DNA of 52,778 bases from the NCBI GenBank assembly GCA_011372855.1, contig DSAE01000231.1:1-52778 (forward strand), given 5' to 3'. Positions 1 through 7,985 of this stretch are shown here, piece after piece. Source of the DNA: Desulfobacteraceae bacterium. GTDB taxonomy: Bacteria > Desulfobacterota > Desulfobulbia > Desulfobulbales > Desulfobulbaceae. Position 1 is the stretch's first letter; the number at the start of each line of letters is the position of its first letter. The notes under the pieces are model-generated. The model worked only from the letters and a program-made list of their open reading frames with translations, had not been told where the DNA came from and ran no database searches. The position numbers and the translations under genes were made by a program.

Positions 1-2
1 AG

Positions 3-110
3 GCATGGGAGTCGACAAGAAACGGAATGAAGGCCGGGGTTAACTGGCAGTTCACTGCTGAAGATGCCCGGATCAAACTGAACCGTCTTTATCCAACATT
101 AGAGATGTGA
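3..110 (+). mobile_element. 3' end of an IS630-like family transposase, truncated by the window edge
   Basis: Open frame from the left edge: AWESTRNGMKAGVNWQFTAEDARIKLNRLYPTLEM*. The motif 'VNWQFTxEDARIKLxRLYP' resembles the IS630 transposase C-terminus (recognised from memory). It is followed by a plausible IS end, TGACAGGACAG, next to TA at 119-120. Confidence 0.65.
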
Positions 111-131
111 CAGGACAGTAGTGTTTTTGCG

Positions 132-731
132 TCATGGTTTGTCAGTCTCCCTGCTCTTGATAATTTGTTCGATATTTTTCAACTGTTCTATCTGATTCTG
201 CAGTTCGATGTTTTTGAGCTCGACCTGTTCAAGACTGCCCTGGAGGAGGTCCAGCCGATCCTGCAGCTGTTTCTTCTCGTCCAGGAGTGTTTCCCGGGCG
301 CTCCAACTGTTTCTGATCTCTTCGTCAAGGCGCTCCAAAAGAATCCGAAGGCCGAGCATGTCGTTGCCCGCATCGGGATGATCCCGCAGATAGCGGTTAT
401 ACTCCTCGAGTCCCCGCCTGAACTGATCCACGTCGGCCTGGGCGTTCAGGCTCAGACAGACAAAGCGAAGGGAGTCCAGGTCTGCCCCCTGTTCGATGGC
501 TGATTCCGCCATGGCGAAACGGCGGCCAAATTCCTGGCGGTCCATATCCCGGGAATCCTGCAGACAGGAAAGGATATAGTAGCTGCTGAATGAACGGAAA
601 ACGATTACGGGGTCCCGGACTTCATCATCCTCGAACCGATACTGCCCGAGCTGCACGCAGCCGCTCAGGGCCGCCAGCCAGACAAGCAGTATCCCACACC
701 ATATCCCGTATCGCTTCATATTCCGCTTCAT
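132..731 (-). CDS. QseG/YfhG-like outer-membrane lipoprotein with a C-terminal coiled coil
   Basis: Signal peptide with lipobox LAALSGC; heptad-rich C-terminus; start overlaps the stop of the upstream histidine kinase (ATGA-type overlap). Confidence 0.7.
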   Translation of the reverse strand: MKRNMKRYGIWCGILLVWLAALSGCVQLGQYRFEDDEVRDPVIVFRSFSSYYILSCLQDSRDMDRQEFGRRFAMAESAIEQGADLDSLRFVCLSLNAQADVDQFRRGLEEYNRYLRDHPDAGNDMLGLRILLERLDEEIRNSWSARETLLDEKKQLQDRLDLLQGSLEQVELKNIELQNQIEQLKNIEQIIKSRETDKP

Positions 732-2167
732 GCTCCCAGCGGCAGAGTCACAGCAAACCGGGCCCCCCGACGGCCGGAAAGCAAACGGATGGAACCGCCG
801 TGATACTGCACATATTCCCTGCTGATGGCCAGGCCCAGGCCCGAGCCTTTCACCACCGACCGGGCCGATTCACTGCCTTGAAAAAACGGCGAAAAAATCC
901 GCGAACGCTCTTCCTCTCTGATACCCGGTCCGCTGTCCTCGATCAGAAAGAGTGCGTTTTTCCCGGCACCCTTCAAGGTGATCCGAATGAATCCCCTGTC
1001 GGGGGTAAACTTGACCGCATTGGACACCAGGTTGTCAAACACTGTCTTCAACTGCTTTCTGTTGCCGTCGACCGACAGCGGCGTGGTGTGCAGGTCGAGC
1101 CTGATTTCTCCTGCCAGGATGGAATGGTGTTGATCGGTCACCACTTCCTCGATGAGTTCATCCAACCTGACGCTCTTTTTTTCCAGGGGCATGTTCCTGG
1201 CCCCGGCCATATTGAAATTCAGAATATTTTCGATAAGCTTTTGCAGTTTCGTACAGTTGCTGTCCAGGATCCGGACAACCTCCTTCTGGCTGTCGTTCAT
1301 CGGCCCCACCAGCTCGTCCCTGAGAAGACCCGCCCCTTCCTTGATCGAGGCCAGCGGAGTTTTGAGGTCGTGGGATATGTGGGCGATCAACTTGACCTTC
1401 TCCATATCAAGCTTTGCCAGACGTTTTCGCAGCCAGTCCAGTTTTTCTCCCAGGGCTTCCAGATCCTGGGGCCCGGATACGGCAATAGGGGTGGCGAAAT
1501 CTCCGGTGCCGAGAAGTTCGATGCTTTTATCGATCTGCCGCACCGGCTTGAAAATGAGTATCATAAACACGATGCCGAACAGGATGGTAAAAGAAATCAG
1601 GCCCGAAGTCTGCCAGATCAGTTTCTTCTTGCCCTGGCTGACCTGCAGCTTCAACCCCTCAACCTCATTCAGCATCAGCTGATTGGATAATCTTACCAGA
1701 GATAGGGCAAGGTTTCCAATCTCCTGATACATGGACAGCACATACTCCCGTTCTTTCTTGTGCTGCTCTGGATCGCCGGCGACCCTGTTCAAGACCGCAA
1801 TGATATAGTTTTCCTTTGATTGCAGTTCGTCGATCAGTGCGCCAAGCTGATCGTCGCCGTCTAAATGGGCGAAGAATTCCAAGGTCTTGGCGATTTCATC
1901 ATGGGTTTTGTTCACCTCCTCGAGCTGGACCGGATCACCCAGCACATTGTACTGTCTTGCCTTGCGCTCCTCATCCCTGAGCAGATCGGCCACTTTTCTG
2001 CTTCTGGTGACACTGTCAACGGAACTGTACACGGCCGCCACACTCTGGCGGGTCAGGCCTTCCAGCAGTTGCACCGAACTGAACAGCGCGGCAAGGAGCG
2101 GCAGACAGACAAAGAAAAAGGCTGAAAGCAGCAGGGTAAAAAAGGAATGAGGCCGGAAAAATTTCAT
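728..2167 (-). CDS. Membrane sensor histidine kinase (QseE/GlrK-like)
   Basis: Two TM segments, HAMP-like linker, H-box 'LIAHISHDLKTPLASIKEGAGLL', N-box 'VFDNLVSNAVKFTP', G-boxes 'IEDSGPGI' and 'GSGLGLAISREYV'. Confidence 0.9.
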   Translation of the reverse strand: MKFFRPHSFFTLLLSAFFFVCLPLLAALFSSVQLLEGLTRQSVAAVYSSVDSVTRSRKVADLLRDEERKARQYNVLGDPVQLEEVNKTHDEIAKTLEFFAHLDGDDQLGALIDELQSKENYIIAVLNRVAGDPEQHKKEREYVLSMYQEIGNLALSLVRLSNQLMLNEVEGLKLQVSQGKKKLIWQTSGLISFTILFGIVFMILIFKPVRQIDKSIELLGTGDFATPIAVSGPQDLEALGEKLDWLRKRLAKLDMEKVKLIAHISHDLKTPLASIKEGAGLLRDELVGPMNDSQKEVVRILDSNCTKLQKLIENILNFNMAGARNMPLEKKSVRLDELIEEVVTDQHHSILAGEIRLDLHTTPLSVDGNRKQLKTVFDNLVSNAVKFTPDRGFIRITLKGAGKNALFLIEDSGPGIREEERSRIFSPFFQGSESARSVVKGSGLGLAISREYVQYHGGSIRLLSGRRGARFAVTLPLGA

Positions 2168-2375
2168 CCGTTAACACCAGTCCGGACGTGTTGGATCATA
2201 CCGGGTCGATCGAGTTGCGGGGCAATCCCGGCACCGGCATGGAGACCTGCGTCCTCCGGGAAAATTCAGAAGCGGTCCCGGGAGTTGCCGCCCATCCCGC
2301 CGGGACTTCACCGGACGGCGCTCCTCGGGGCAGACCAATCCCAATCCGGCCCCGGTCGGTTCCGGAACGGCGCTG

Positions 2376-3872
2376 TCAGATCGCCCCCCGGTCAATTCCT
2401 CCAAGGCACAGATACTTGATTTCGAGATATTCCTCGATCCCGTATTTCGAACCCTCCCTGCCGAAGCCGGACTCCTTGACGCCGCCGAACGGCGCCGATT
2501 CAGCCGACATGATGCCGGTATTGATTCCCACCATTCCGTATTCCAGTCCCTCGGCAACACGCCATATGCGGCTGACGTCCCGGCTGAAGAAATACGAAGC
2601 CAGGCCGTACGGAGTGTCGTTGGCCAGGGCGACGGCTTCTTCTTCCGTCGCAAAGGAAAAAAGCGGGGCAACCGGACCGAATGTCTCTTCCCGGCTGATT
2701 TTCATCTCCGGGGTTACATCCAGGAGGACGGTCGGTTCAAAAAAGAAGCCGGCACCCTCCACCCGCCTGCCGCCGCAGGCAATGGTGGCTCCCTTGTCCA
2801 CCGCGTCCCTTATCTGCTCCTCGACCTTCCTGACCGCCTGCATATCGATCAGCGGCCCCTGATTCACCCCTTCCTCAAAGCCGGCCCCCACCTTGAGCTG
2901 CGTTGTCACGGCCCGTACCAGCCTGTCGGCAAACTCCCGGTAAATGGTCTTCTGGATGATCAGCCGGTTGGCACAGACACACGTCTGGCCGCTGTTCCTG
3001 TACTTGGAGGCGATCGCCTCGGCAACCGCCGCGTCAATGTCGGCGTCATCAAAGACGATGAAGGGAGCATGTCCGCCGAGTTCCAGGGAAACACGCTTGA
3101 CCGTCGCCGCACAGGCCTGCATCAGCTTCTTGCCGATTTCGGTGGAGCCGGTGAAACTGAGCTTGCGGACCGCGGGATTCCCGGTCAGTTCCGCGCCGAT
3201 CACTGCTGCCGGACCGCAGACGACGTTGAAGACGCCCGGGGGCAGACCGGCTTCTTCACCAAGGCGGGCGAGGGCCAGCGCTGAAAAGGGGGTCCGGGCC
3301 GCCGGCTTGACGATAACCGTACAGCCGGCAGCGAGAGCGGGAGCGGCTTTCCTGGTGATCATCGCCGAGGGAAAATTCCAGGGAGTTATCGCGGCGCAGA
3401 CCCCGACCGGTTCCTTCAGGACTATTATCCGCTTCCCGGGCTGTCCCATGGGGATCGTGTCGCCGTATACCCTCTTGCCCTCTTCGGCAAACCATTCCAC
3501 GAACAATGCCGCATAGGCGATCTCGCCCCGTGATTCGGCCAGGGGCTTGCCCTGCTCCATGGTCATGATGACCGCCAGGTCCTCCTGATGCCGGATGATC
3601 AGATCATACCAGCGCCGCATTATCTGCGCCCTCTCCCTGGCGGTCAGCCGGCGCCACCGGGGATATGATTTCTCCGCCGCCCGGATCGCCGCCCGGGTTT
3701 CCTCCCGGCCGCAGGCGGGCACCCGGCCGATGATTTCGCCGCTGGCGGGATTGCGCACCTCGATGGTTTCGCCGCTGTCGGCTCCAAGCCACCTCCCGTC
3801 CACGAAACAGAGCTGTCTGAACAGATCAGGCTGCTGCAGCTGCATCAAAGACTCCTTATCGACAAAAAACAT
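2376..3872 (-). CDS. gabD: NAD(P)-dependent succinate-semialdehyde dehydrogenase
   Basis: Full-length ALDH: 'TPWNFPSAMITRKAAPALAAGCTVIVKPA', 'SFTGSTEIGKKLM', 'LELGGHAPFIVFDDAD', 'NSGQTCVCANR'. The start is probably the internal M of MQLQQPDLFRQ. Confidence 0.9.
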   Translation of the reverse strand: MFFVDKESLMQLQQPDLFRQLCFVDGRWLGADSGETIEVRNPASGEIIGRVPACGREETRAAIRAAEKSYPRWRRLTARERAQIMRRWYDLIIRHQEDLAVIMTMEQGKPLAESRGEIAYAALFVEWFAEEGKRVYGDTIPMGQPGKRIIVLKEPVGVCAAITPWNFPSAMITRKAAPALAAGCTVIVKPAARTPFSALALARLGEEAGLPPGVFNVVCGPAAVIGAELTGNPAVRKLSFTGSTEIGKKLMQACAATVKRVSLELGGHAPFIVFDDADIDAAVAEAIASKYRNSGQTCVCANRLIIQKTIYREFADRLVRAVTTQLKVGAGFEEGVNQGPLIDMQAVRKVEEQIRDAVDKGATIACGGRRVEGAGFFFEPTVLLDVTPEMKISREETFGPVAPLFSFATEEEAVALANDTPYGLASYFFSRDVSRIWRVAEGLEYGMVGINTGIMSAESAPFGGVKESGFGREGSKYGIEEYLEIKYLCLGGIDRGAI

Positions 3873-4420
3873 TTCCCCCTGCCTTCCCTTGGCAATCCGC
3901 TGCGGCGGGCGGGCGGGTGTTTTCTCTTTGAAAAATATCTGCGGACCGAGGACAATTACGTAACGGGACTGCAGTTTTTTTCATGCATGACAACAGCACT
4001 AATTTACCATGATGCAATTCCTTTTCAAGGGTATCTTCCGTCGAATCCGCCTTTCCCTGCCGGCGGGGGACAAATCACCACTCCCGCCCATACAGGGCAG
4101 GACGGTTATTGAGCAGTTGAAAATACAATAATCCACTCGGCGGTGACCCGCCCAAAACAACGTAACCAAGCGGGAATCGATCAATGGAAGCACAGCCGTA
4201 TATCCGCGGCGGCGGAAAATTTCCCATCGTTTCTGTTTTCATCATCCGGGAAAAAGAGTATAGTACTCTGCGCAAAAAGAATTTCACTTCTTGCCGCCGC
4301 TGCCTCCCCGGACTCCTCAAGCCGGGCTTGGCCGTGCCAACAGGGTGTGCAGCAGCGAATCCCGCATTGCTTTTTCATGTAGGGAAGGGGGGCGGCACGG
4401 CCGTGAATGGATGAAGCACA

Positions 4421-4879
4421 ATGATAACCGAACTCCGCCGTTCTAAACGATTCGCTGACTTTCTGCCCATTACCGTTTCAGCGGTTTCCGGCTCGGACGA
4501 CAAAGTCGTTGCCGGTCCCTTTTCCGGAAGAATCATCGACATATCCCGCCATGGCGCCTGCCTGCTGATGACGCAGGTGCTCCTGAAGACATTTCATATC
4601 TTCCACTCCACCCTGAAACAGGAATCCAACTATCTTCTCCTGCGCATCAACATCCCCCCTGATCTTGTCAATTTTTCGATGCCGGCCATGCCGGTCTGGA
4701 TGGGTCCGTATGTTCTCGACGAAATCAAGGTATACAGGATGGGGGTCGAATTCCTGACGGGCCCGGAAGGGGAACAGATGCAGCGGCTCGAGAAGGTCAT
4801 GCAGAAAAAGCAGTCGGAAAGGGACGATCTCTGGAACTCCGTATCCCATCCCTACCTGCAGAAGCATCGGGAAGAATAG
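4421..4879 (+). CDS. PilZ domain protein (candidate c-di-GMP receptor)
   Basis: RxxxR motif (RRSKRF) and DxSxxG motif (DISRHGACLL) at PilZ-like spacing. Confidence 0.75.
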   Translation: MITELRRSKRFADFLPITVSAVSGSDDKVVAGPFSGRIIDISRHGACLLMTQVLLKTFHIFHSTLKQESNYLLLRINIPPDLVNFSMPAMPVWMGPYVLDEIKVYRMGVEFLTGPEGEQMQRLEKVMQKKQSERDDLWNSVSHPYLQKHREE

Positions 4880-4933
4880 TCCATCGGTCCCCTGCCGTCG
4901 AAGGCTCCGGGCAGGCCCCTGCCCCCATGGTGT

Positions 4934-6511
4934 TCAGACGAAGAAGAGTTTCTCCCGGTCGACGGAATAGACCGGGATCAGTTTATGAACCCCGCGAAGC
5001 CGCATGGAACCCACTTCGGACAGGGCAAAATCCTCCTGCACATCCTCCATCACTTCCCTGGTAACATGAATGCCGCCCGCCGGGGAGGAGGACGCAATGC
5101 GCTGGGCGACATTCACCGGGGTGCCGATGACGGTGTAGTCAAAACGCTGGCGCGAGCCGACATTGCCGAGAAACACCTCGCCGCAGGTTACCCCGATGGC
5201 GATGTCGATAATGCTGAAGTCCTCGCGGCGGGCCACCCAGCGGAGCCGCAGGCGTTCAAATTGCTGCTGTATGTCAATGGCGGCCCGGACCGCGGCCAGG
5301 TTCTGATTGTCCAGCTCAATGGGAGCGCCGAAAACAGCCAGCACCGCGTCTCCCATGAATTTGTCCACCGTGCCCCTGCTGCGGAATACCGTTTCCGTGA
5401 AAATCTGGAAAAATTCATTGAGAAAGGACCGCAGCTCCTTGAGGGTCAACCGCTGCACCAGGGACGTCGACTCCCTGATGTCCGCAAAGAAGACCGTCAC
5501 CTTTTTTATCTCGCCGATCCCGACCAGGTCTTTGCCGCTGGAGATGAGCAGGTCGGCAACTTCGGGGGCAAAATACTGCTCCAGGATGGTGCGCATGCGG
5601 GTTTTCTCTTCCAGAACGGCCCGGAAACGGACATTGGCGAGAGCCATGGCCGCCTGACTGCATACCACGGCGAGCATCTCGATGTCGGCTTCGCTGAACC
5701 TGGCCTCCTCGCTTGACTGACTGATGTTGAGAACCCCGAGGATCTCGCCCCGCATCGTGATGGGGAACGAAACCGCCGCGGTGATTTCCTGGCGCTTGAG
5801 CAGCGGAGCGAAAATCGACCGGTTCTGCGACCCCTTGTTGAGGATGACCGGTTTTCCCCTCTGGTACACCCAGCCTGCGACCTGGTCCCCCGGGCGCAGC
5901 CGGATGGACCGGGCCAGTTCGGGATCAAGCCCCTTGGCGGCGACGATACGCAGACACCCCTCGTCTTCCCTGAACCACATGACCGATATGCGGGACGCCC
6001 TGGTCACCTCCGATACAATGTTGACCAGCCCGTCGAACGCATCCTGCTCGGTGGCCGCGGCAAGAAAATGTTCGCCGAAGCTGTAGAGGGGCAGCAGGGT
6101 TTTCAGCCGGGTCTCTTCCTCCTGGTGGCTGGCGGATTCCATGGCCCGGTAAATCCGCTGCAGCAGCTTGACCGGATCAACCGGCTTCTCGAGCAGTCCG
6201 GTGAATCCGACATCAAGGGCCTTGCGCAGAAGGTCCTCGCCGGCCTTGCCGGTCAGCAGGAGACCGGCAAGCCAGGGCCTGTGCCTGCGCAGTCCGGCAA
6301 ACAGATCGCAGCCGCTGTGACCGGGAAACTCCTCCTCGATGATGACGAGATGAACGTCGTTGTCGAGACAGGCCGAGACCAGCTCCCGGGGGTCCGTACA
6401 GGTCAGTACGTCATGCTCGATCAGCGCTTCCCGGATGTCGCGGATGTCGCTTTCGTCGGGAGCAACCAGCAGAATATTATTAAATTTCATGGAATGTATG
6501 GAGAAAACCAC
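4934..6511 (-). CDS. Receiver-like - GAF - class III adenylate/guanylate cyclase
   Basis: N-terminal REC-like fold (ILLVAPDESDIR...LLLTG...LEKPVDP), central GAF (ISVMWFREDEG...AAVSFPITMRGEILGVLNIS), C-terminal cyclase (VTVFFADIRESTSL...VDKFMGDAVLAVFGAP...DYTVIGTPVNVAQRI). Confidence 0.88.
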   Translation of the reverse strand: MVFSIHSMKFNNILLVAPDESDIRDIREALIEHDVLTCTDPRELVSACLDNDVHLVIIEEEFPGHSGCDLFAGLRRHRPWLAGLLLTGKAGEDLLRKALDVGFTGLLEKPVDPVKLLQRIYRAMESASHQEEETRLKTLLPLYSFGEHFLAAATEQDAFDGLVNIVSEVTRASRISVMWFREDEGCLRIVAAKGLDPELARSIRLRPGDQVAGWVYQRGKPVILNKGSQNRSIFAPLLKRQEITAAVSFPITMRGEILGVLNISQSSEEARFSEADIEMLAVVCSQAAMALANVRFRAVLEEKTRMRTILEQYFAPEVADLLISSGKDLVGIGEIKKVTVFFADIRESTSLVQRLTLKELRSFLNEFFQIFTETVFRSRGTVDKFMGDAVLAVFGAPIELDNQNLAAVRAAIDIQQQFERLRLRWVARREDFSIIDIAIGVTCGEVFLGNVGSRQRFDYTVIGTPVNVAQRIASSSPAGGIHVTREVMEDVQEDFALSEVGSMRLRGVHKLIPVYSVDREKLFFV

Positions 6512-6638
6512 GTTACTTTATTATGTTACTCTACCATCACGGAGATGCCGGCGCAAGGAATTGCACTGCGGCGGCGCCTCCCGGGGCCGGGCTCTCTCTT
6601 GACTATATTCTGCTTTATGTCAATAGTACAATACTGCG

Positions 6639-7985
6639 ATGCATGCACCTCTGGATTCCAGCACCCCTTTGGCTGAACGCATCCGCCCCCGTTCCCTGGA
6701 GGAATTTGCCGGACAGGAGCACCTGGTCGGCCCCGGGCGGCTGCTGCATCAGCTGATTCAAACCCGCAGGCTGCCCTCTCTGCTCCTCTGGGGTCCGCCC
6801 GGCTCTGGCAAGACGACGCTGGCGACCATTCTCGCCCAGGCCGTTGACGCCCACTTTGTTTTCTTTTCCGCGGTTCTTTCCGGGGTCAAGGAAATCCGGC
6901 AGATCGTCGAGGAAGCCCGCCGCAAGCGTGAGCAGAACATTGACACCGTTCTTTTTGTCGATGAAATTCACAGGTTCAACAAAAGCCAGCAGGATGCCTT
7001 TCTCCCCCATGTTGAAAGCGGCCTGCTGACCCTGATCGGCGCAACCACCGAAAATCCGTCGTTCAACGTCATCGCCCCCCTGTTGTCGCGCTGCCAGACC
7101 CTGGTCCTGGAACCCCTCGCCCCTGAACATATCAGGTCCATTCTGCTGCGGGCCCTCCGTGATCCTGACCGCGGCCTGGGTGCATATAATTTTTCCATTG
7201 ACGATGAAGGACTTGACGCGCTGGTCCGCCATGCCGACGGGGACAGCCGGCGGGGGCTGAACTGTCTGGAGACGGCAGCCGTTCTTGCCGCTGAAGCAAG
7301 CAGGACAAGCAATAACGACCAGCCGCGCATCACCGCCGAACTGGTGGCCGAAGCGGCCCAGCACCGCCCCCTCCGGTATGACGCAGGGGGAGAGGAACAT
7401 TACAACCAGATTTCAGCCCTGCATAAAAGCCTGCGGGACAGCGACCCCGACGGAGCCGTCTACTGGCTGGCCAGAATGCTGGAAGCGGGCGAGGACCCCC
7501 TGCATATCGCCCGCCGCCTCATCCGTTTCGCTTCCGAAGACATCGGCAATGCGGATACCAACGCCCTGCACGTTTCCTTGAACTGCAGGGCGGCCTATCA
7601 TCTGCTCGGCTCCCCGGAAGGCGAGCTTGCCCTGCTGCAGGCCGCCGTCTACCTGGCCACCGCCCCCAAAAGCAATGCCCTGTACGCCGCGGACAATAAA
7701 GTCCGCCGCGATATCGCCGGAACCGGGGCACTTCCCGTTCCCCTTCACCTGCGGAACGCCCCGACCAAACTGATGAAGGACATCGGCTACGGCAGGAACT
7801 ACCAGTATGCCCATGACAACCGGGACGCCCTCGTGGACCAGGAGCACCTGCCCCCGGAACTGAAGGGCCGCACCTATTATGAACCGACAAACCGCGGATA
7901 CGAGGCGACCATCCGCGACCGCTTGATGAAATGGCGCAAAATTCTTCAACAACGGGCCAATGAATATGAACGGAAAAAATCCTGA
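6639..7985 (+). CDS. rarA: Replication-associated recombination protein A (AAA+ ATPase)
   Basis: 'RPRSLEEFAGQEHLVGPGRLL', Walker A 'GPPGSGKTTLA', Walker B 'LFVDEIHRFNKSQQDAFLPHVE', C-terminal 'RRLIRFASEDIGNAD'. Confidence 0.95.
   Translation: MHAPLDSSTPLAERIRPRSLEEFAGQEHLVGPGRLLHQLIQTRRLPSLLLWGPPGSGKTTLATILAQAVDAHFVFFSAVLSGVKEIRQIVEEARRKREQNIDTVLFVDEIHRFNKSQQDAFLPHVESGLLTLIGATTENPSFNVIAPLLSRCQTLVLEPLAPEHIRSILLRALRDPDRGLGAYNFSIDDEGLDALVRHADGDSRRGLNCLETAAVLAAEASRTSNNDQPRITAELVAEAAQHRPLRYDAGGEEHYNQISALHKSLRDSDPDGAVYWLARMLEAGEDPLHIARRLIRFASEDIGNADTNALHVSLNCRAAYHLLGSPEGELALLQAAVYLATAPKSNALYAADNKVRRDIAGTGALPVPLHLRNAPTKLMKDIGYGRNYQYAHDNRDALVDQEHLPPELKGRTYYEPTNRGYEATIRDRLMKWRKILQQRANEYERKKS

Noticed and set aside
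590-1690. 366-aa plus-strand ORF
   Set aside because: Antisense to the histidine kinase with intact H/N/G boxes.
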